Part shown: one piece after another, positions 6,554 through 7,524 of the stretch
How positions within the stretch are numbered: the stretch's first letter is position 1
Layout: each line of letters opens with the position of its first letter
Source of the DNA: Pseudomonadota bacterium
Lineage (GTDB): Bacteria > Myxococcota > Polyangia > Polyangiales > Polyangiaceae
DNA length: 7,524 nt
Direction: 5' to 3'
Assembly: GCA_023419055.1 (NCBI GenBank)
Contig: JAEZYO010000034.1
Coordinates: 1 to 7,524, forward strand
The notes under the pieces: model-generated
Told to the model about the DNA's origin: nothing
Database searches by the model: none
What the model saw: the letters and a program-made list of their open reading frames with translations, nothing else
Translations under genes and position numbers: made by a program

Positions 6554-6711
6554 GCGAGAGAGCGATCGCTCCTAGCACGAGAGGGCAGCCCGGACTCGGC
6601 CCGCGTGTTTACAGCTCCCTCGAACGGGATGCGTTCCGCTCAGAATGCGAAACGGCTCGATCAGTCGAATGATCCCCGGAGAGGCAGGGAAGAGTTCGGC
6701 GGGCAGGTTTG
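6554..6711. other. Intergenic region between the pentapeptide gene and the helicase
   Basis: No convincing gene is seen in these 158 bases. They contain short inverted repeats: GAACG/CGTTC (6622-6626 with 6632-6636); an imperfect CGTT-CGC/GCG-AACG pair (6632-6639 with 6647-6654) that shares an arm with the first; and GATCA/TGATC (6659-6663 with 6670-6674). None is followed by a T-run. The region should hold the helicase promoter if the two genes are not cotranscribed, but I cannot point to a credible -35/-10 pair. Confidence 0.4.
6560..6571 (-). promoter_or_regulatory. 12-base palindrome overlapping the helicase Shine-Dalgarno sequence
   Basis: GAGCGATCGCTC is a perfect 12-base palindrome 6 bases upstream of the helicase ATG. 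The minus-strand AGGAG at 6569-6573 is the only Shine-Dalgarno candidate and overlaps one arm. In mRNA, GAGC could pair with GCUC around a GAUC loop, either hiding the ribosome site or shortening its effective distance to the start codon. A protein-binding site is the alternative. The stem is only four base pairs, so confidence is low. Confidence 0.3.
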
Positions 6712-7524
6712 TTAAAGGTCGTCAGGAGCGCCAGGGCCGGGTTGGCCTTTCTGGACGACGAGCAAGGCCATTAGCTCTTCGAGCGTCATCGAGTTGGCTG
6801 GATCCGAGTCCGCCGGCTCGGACAGACGCGGCCCCGTGGAGGCGCGGTCCGGTCGGAGTGTGCTTTCGAGTTGTTCCGGTGACATGATGGCGTTCCGCCA
6901 GTCGGCTTCGGTGAGGTCGGCGTTGAATAGGCGGGCGTCGCGGAAGTCTGCACGCCTGAGGATGGCTGCGACGAGACTAGCCTCGCTGATCTCGGCGAGG
7001 CGCAAGTTCGCGCCGCTCAGGTTCGCTCGAGTGAGGTTGGCGCGGCAGAGGTAAGAACCTGCAAGGTCTGCTCCGGTCAAGGTTGCGTAGGTGAGATCAG
7101 CGCCGCCCATCGAGGCCGAGGAGAGGTCGGCGCCACTCAAGTCGGCTCCTTCCAGAACCGCGAAATCGAAATGGTTGCTGGAGAGTTTTGCGTTTTCGAA
7201 GCCGACCCGAGCCAAGTAAGTGTCGGTCGGAAATGGCCCCACGCGACGGCCGCCCGCCGCGCCGATGCGGTGAGCAAAAAGGGAAAAGTGTTCTCGAGTC
7301 GGCCCAGATGGGGCGAACCTCAAGCCTCCGGGGGTCTGCGCTTGGTAACGCCGGGCTGTCGCTCGTGTGGTCACTCCCAGAAGGTGCGCGTGAACGAGGG
7401 CCGTCAGCTCGCAAAGGGCATCACCAAGGTGTGCGTCGACGATGGTCGTAGAGATGATGGGGGCCCGAATGTCGGAGGCGGCGCGAGAACGAGCTCCACG
7501 CGCTAGGTCGGCTGCAAAGGGCCA
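6712..7524 (-). CDS. Pentapeptide-repeat protein (5' end probably beyond the window)
   Basis: The frame is open from the right edge to a TAA at 6712-6714, giving 270 visible residues. The only usual start codon in it is a GTG at 7372-7374, which would make a 220-residue protein, but no properly spaced Shine-Dalgarno precedes it and the frame stays open for 50 more codons (including PIISTTIVDAHLGDALCEL). I therefore annotate it as 5'-partial, though GTG 7374 remains possible. Counting from that GTG, residues 59-163 are 21 uninterrupted pentapeptides of the A(D/N)LxX type, for example LSGAD, LTRAN, LSGAN and LFNAD. Such repeats fold into a right-handed quadrilateral beta-helix, here about five coils. 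A Pro/Ser-rich segment follows, then a short helix MTLEELMALLVVQ and a Pro/Gly tail. Some family members (MfpA, Qnr) mimic DNA and bind gyrase; many others have no known function. The gene precedes the helicase on the same strand, 158 bases away. GC3 is lower than in the helicase. Confidence 0.85.
   Translation of the reverse strand, partial: WPFAADLARGARSRAASDIRAPIISTTIVDAHLGDALCELTALVHAHLLGVTTRATARRYQAQTPGGLRFAPSGPTREHFSLFAHRIGAAGGRRVGPFPTDTYLARVGFENAKLSSNHFDFAVLEGADLSGADLSSASMGGADLTYATLTGADLAGSYLCRANLTRANLSGANLRLAEISEASLVAAILRRADFRDARLFNADLTEADWRNAIMSPEQLESTLRPDRASTGPRLSEPADSDPANSMTLEELMALLVVQKGQPGPGAPDDL

Noticed and set aside
7171..7506. 111-residue plus-strand frame at the right edge
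   Set aside because: No recognisable domain, and it overlaps the pentapeptide-repeat frame. Since the pentapeptide N-terminus is itself uncertain, this is rejected with modest confidence.

Overview
The window looks like chromosomal DNA of a myxobacterium (phylum Myxococcota, probably the Polyangia/Sorangiineae side). This is an inference from style. GC is high throughout. Two secreted lipoproteins carry hallmarks common in that group: a long Gly/Ser/Ala/Thr linker right after the lipid-anchoring cysteine, and C-terminal Cys-bounded repeats of the DNDGDG type. The cut-off gene at the left edge ends in a tail I associate with myxobacterial Rpn/DUF4351-like proteins. No RNA gene, CRISPR array or intact mobile element is visible.

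Layout. Positions 1-158 hold the 3' end of a plus-strand gene. After a 124-base gap comes 283-2049 (+), a secreted lipoprotein with a lamin-tail-like N-terminal domain, two intact HKD phospholipase D modules and two acidic calcium-binding-like repeats. Only five bases separate it from the convergent gene at 2055-3125 (-), a lipoprotein esterase of the PHB-depolymerase/feruloyl-esterase type on a Gly-rich stalk. The gap at 3126-3373 holds a clean GGGGAC/GTCCCC palindrome and a possible 37-codon ORF of lower GC that overlaps the helicase stop by four bases. Positions 3374-6553 (-) encode a complete large superfamily 1 helicase with a long charged insertion predicted to be coiled coil. After 158 bases without a convincing gene, a pentapeptide-repeat protein (minus strand, stop at 6712) runs open to the right edge, so its N-terminus is probably outside the window.

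How the genes fit together. The PLD lipoprotein and the esterase are both envelope-anchored or secreted hydrolases, plausibly used to degrade extracellular polymers (nucleic acid or phospholipid, and ester-linked substrates) in a soil predator or saprophyte. They are convergent, so they are not one operon. The helicase and the pentapeptide protein are cytoplasmic-looking, lie on the same strand and could be cotranscribed, but the 158-base gap gives no direct proof. I see no clearly new multi-gene system. The best leads are the lamin-tail/PLD/calcium-repeat architecture, the small GTGA-overlapping ORF after the helicase, the standalone helicase with its coiled-coil insertion, and the uninterrupted pentapeptide helix next to it.
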